NCBI RefSeq assembly: GCF_014127485.1
Contig: NZ_CP059903.1
Location: 3,038,001-3,102,000 of the forward strand
Source: Nocardioides dongkuii
GTDB lineage: Bacteria; Actinomycetota; Actinomycetes; Propionibacteriales; Nocardioidaceae
DNA: 64,000 bases
Direction: 5' to 3'
How positions within the stretch are numbered: position 1 is the stretch's first letter; each line of letters begins with the position of its first letter. This document shows, in pieces, positions 62,423-64,000 of this stretch. The position numbers and the translations under genes were made by a program. The notes under the pieces were generated by a model that was not told the DNA's origin, did not search any database, and worked only from the letters and a program-made list of their open reading frames with translations.

Positions 62423-64000
62423 GTGACCTCCCAGAGCAACGGACCGGGCCGCGCGTCCCGTCGGCAGTACGACGTGGTCGTGGTCGGGGGCGGGCACAAC
62501 GGCCTCGTCTCCGCGGCGTACCTCGCCCGCGCGGGGCTCTCGGTCCTGCTCCTCGAGCGCCTCGACCACACCGGCGGCGCGGCGGTGTCGGCGAAGGCGT
62601 TCTCCGGCCACGACACCCGGCTCTCGCGCTACTCCTACCTGGTCTCCCTGATGCCGGAGCGGTTGATGGCCGACCTCGACCTCGACGTCACCCTCACCTC
62701 GCGCTCGACCGCGTCGTACACGCCCTGGAGCCGGGACGGGGTCACCGGCGGCCTGCTGATCGAGCGGCCCGAGGGTCCCGCGACCGCGGCGTCCTTCCGC
62801 GAGCTGACCGGCGGCGACGAGGAGCACGCCGCGTGGACCCGGTTCTACGCCGAGGTCGAGCAGCTCGCGGGGGTGGTCGCACCGACCCTGCTGGAGCCGC
62901 TGCCCACCGAGCGCCAGGTCCGCGACCGGGTCGGCGCGGAGATCTGGCGCGACGTCGTCGAGCAGCCGCTCGGGGCGGCGGTGGAGGCGCGCTTCCGCGA
63001 CGACGTCGTCCGCGGGGTCGTCGCGACCGACGCGCTCATCGGCACCTTCGCCTCCCTGCGGGACCCCTCGCTGGTGCAGAACCGCTGCTTCCTCTACCAC
63101 CTGGTCGGCAACGGCACCGGCGAGTGGCGGGTGCCGGTCGGCGGCATGGGCGCGGTCACGGACGCGCTCCGCCGCGCCGCGGTCACCGCGGGCGCGGAGG
63201 TGCTGACCTCCGCCGGGGTCAGCGACATCCGCGCGAGCGACGACGGCGCCGAGGTGACCTGGCACGCGGCGGGCGAGACCCACACGGTCGGAGCCCGTTT
63301 CGTCCTGGCCAACGTCGCGCCCTGGGTGCTGGGCCTGCTCCTGGGCGAGCCCGAGGACCTCACGACCAAGCCGGTCGGCTCCCAGCTGAAGATCAACTTC
63401 CTGCTCGACCGGCTGCCCGCCCTGCGCTCGGGCACCGACCCGGTCGTCGCCTTCGCCGGCACCCTCCACCTCGACGAGGAGTACAGCCGCCTCGAGACGG
63501 CGTACGCCGAGGCCGCGTCGGGCCGGGTGCCCTCCGTGCTGCCCGGCGAGGTCTACTGCCACTCCCTCTCCGACCCCTCCATCCTGGGTCCCGACCCCGC
63601 GGGCCGGCACACGCTGACCTACTTCGGCCTGCACACGCCGTCGACGCTGTTCGAGACCGACCCCGCGGCCAAGGCCACCGCGATCGAGCGCGCGATCGCA
63701 TCCCTCGACGCCCACCTCGCCGAGCCGCTCGCGGGCTGCCTCGCCCGCGACGCCGAGGGGCGTCCCTGCATCGAGGCGAAGATCCCCCAGGAGATCGAGG
63801 CCGACCTCGCGATGCCCGGCGGGCACATCTTCCACGGGGACCTGGACTGGCCCTGGGCGTCGAACCGGGCCCGCCTGGAGACCCCCGCCCAGCAGTGGGG
63901 CGTCCAGACCGACCTGGGCGCCGTGCTCCTCTGCGGGTCCGGCGCACGCCGGGGCGGCGCGGTCTCGGGGATCGCCGGTCACAACGCCGCGCAGGCGGTC
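62423..64000 (+). CDS. phytoene desaturase-like NAD(P)/FAD-dependent oxidoreductase (3' end outside window)
   Basis: A FAD-dependent amine-oxidase/carotenoid-desaturase-type oxidoreductase, 526 codons visible and open to the right edge. The N-terminal dinucleotide loop is VVVVGGGHNGLVSAAYLARAG, about residues 18-38, and the following LLLERLDHTGGAA binds the ADP part. A region near 228-240 (WRVPVGGMGAVTDALRRAA) and the C-terminal FAD motif GSGARRGGAVSGIAGHNAAQ are typical of the PYROXD2/RetSat-like branch. Substrate unknown. GTG at 62423 is next to the TAGGTT hexamer. No carotenoid gene is seen beside it, so a carotenoid role is not supported. Confidence 0.9.
   Translation, partial: MTSQSNGPGRASRRQYDVVVVGGGHNGLVSAAYLARAGLSVLLLERLDHTGGAAVSAKAFSGHDTRLSRYSYLVSLMPERLMADLDLDVTLTSRSTASYTPWSRDGVTGGLLIERPEGPATAASFRELTGGDEEHAAWTRFYAEVEQLAGVVAPTLLEPLPTERQVRDRVGAEIWRDVVEQPLGAAVEARFRDDVVRGVVATDALIGTFASLRDPSLVQNRCFLYHLVGNGTGEWRVPVGGMGAVTDALRRAAVTAGAEVLTSAGVSDIRASDDGAEVTWHAAGETHTVGARFVLANVAPWVLGLLLGEPEDLTTKPVGSQLKINFLLDRLPALRSGTDPVVAFAGTLHLDEEYSRLETAYAEAASGRVPSVLPGEVYCHSLSDPSILGPDPAGRHTLTYFGLHTPSTLFETDPAAKATAIERAIASLDAHLAEPLAGCLARDAEGRPCIEAKIPQEIEADLAMPGGHIFHGDLDWPWASNRARLETPAQQWGVQTDLGAVLLCGSGARRGGAVSGIAGHNAAQAV

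Overview
The window is a very GC-rich stretch of actinobacterial chromosome with tightly packed genes, many GTG starts and no mobile element, prophage or CRISPR array. The gene content points to a Nocardioides-like member of the Propionibacteriales. Indicators are a mycothiol gene (mshB), the actinobacterial types of dapD, dapC and 7Fe ferredoxin, an ileS leader with a translational T-box, a DUF222-HNH gene, group II truncated hemoglobin, the orn/tRNA-His pair, and interspersed palindromic repeats of the 'ggtctcgacacgc... / ...tggtcgagca' kind. The genus is an inference from gene content, not from a marker gene.

Layout. 1-2.8 kb: ileS (cut by the left edge) and its T-box leader. 2.9-8.2 kb: a PepSY lipoprotein, a LigD-type phosphoesterase, an old-yellow-enzyme/FAD oxidoreductase, a patatin-like lipase and dapD. 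8.2-18.8 kb: a cell-wall enzyme candidate, an AI-2E family exporter, a secreted beta-propeller, fdxA-dapC (lysine/peptidoglycan precursor synthesis with dapD), a GNAT, and a minus-strand run nudix-mshB-DUF6113-vanW. 18.8-27.2 kb: a HIT-like hydrolase, a LexA-boxed DUF222-HNH gene, a 0.6-kb repeat cluster, metG, an Rv2466c-like thioredoxin-fold protein, chrA and a secreted CHAP protein. 27.3-38.5 kb: pepN, an SPFH/DUF5130 membrane operon, MscS, OsmC, truncated globin, a double-hotdog thioesterase, thiolase, MarR and ettA. 38.6-43.7 kb: an SsbB-like protein and a PrsW-GTPase-GTPase operon. 43.7-52.5 kb: an aminopeptidase P-like protein, an SDR, tRNA-Arg(TCT), and a regulatory island of three related LuxR-type proteins around a GAF/PAS/SpoIIE phosphatase. 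52.6-64 kb: an adenosine deaminase, a MauE-DsbA pair, orn, tRNA-His, a SulP transporter, a MarR-GNAT fusion, a penicillin-acylase family protein, a MASE1-like histidine kinase and a phytoene-desaturase-like oxidoreductase cut by the right edge.

Two sequence-level themes recur. First, about twenty genes carry a TAnnnT hexamer that ends 6-8 bases before the start codon, the arrangement expected for leaderless mRNAs; in three cases the stop codon of the upstream gene is the first three bases of that hexamer. Second, the window holds clear regulatory sites: a translational T-box on ileS, a perfect LexA box inside the promoter of the DUF222-HNH gene, a palindrome at the thiolase promoter, and several strong hairpin terminators. 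Most genes are housekeeping or ordinary actinobacterial accessory genes. I see no clear-cut undescribed multi-gene machine. The best candidates for new biology are the PrsW-dynamin-like GTPase operon, the LexA-controlled DUF222-HNH gene, the CTG-started dapC and the CPxA variant of the Rv2466c family.
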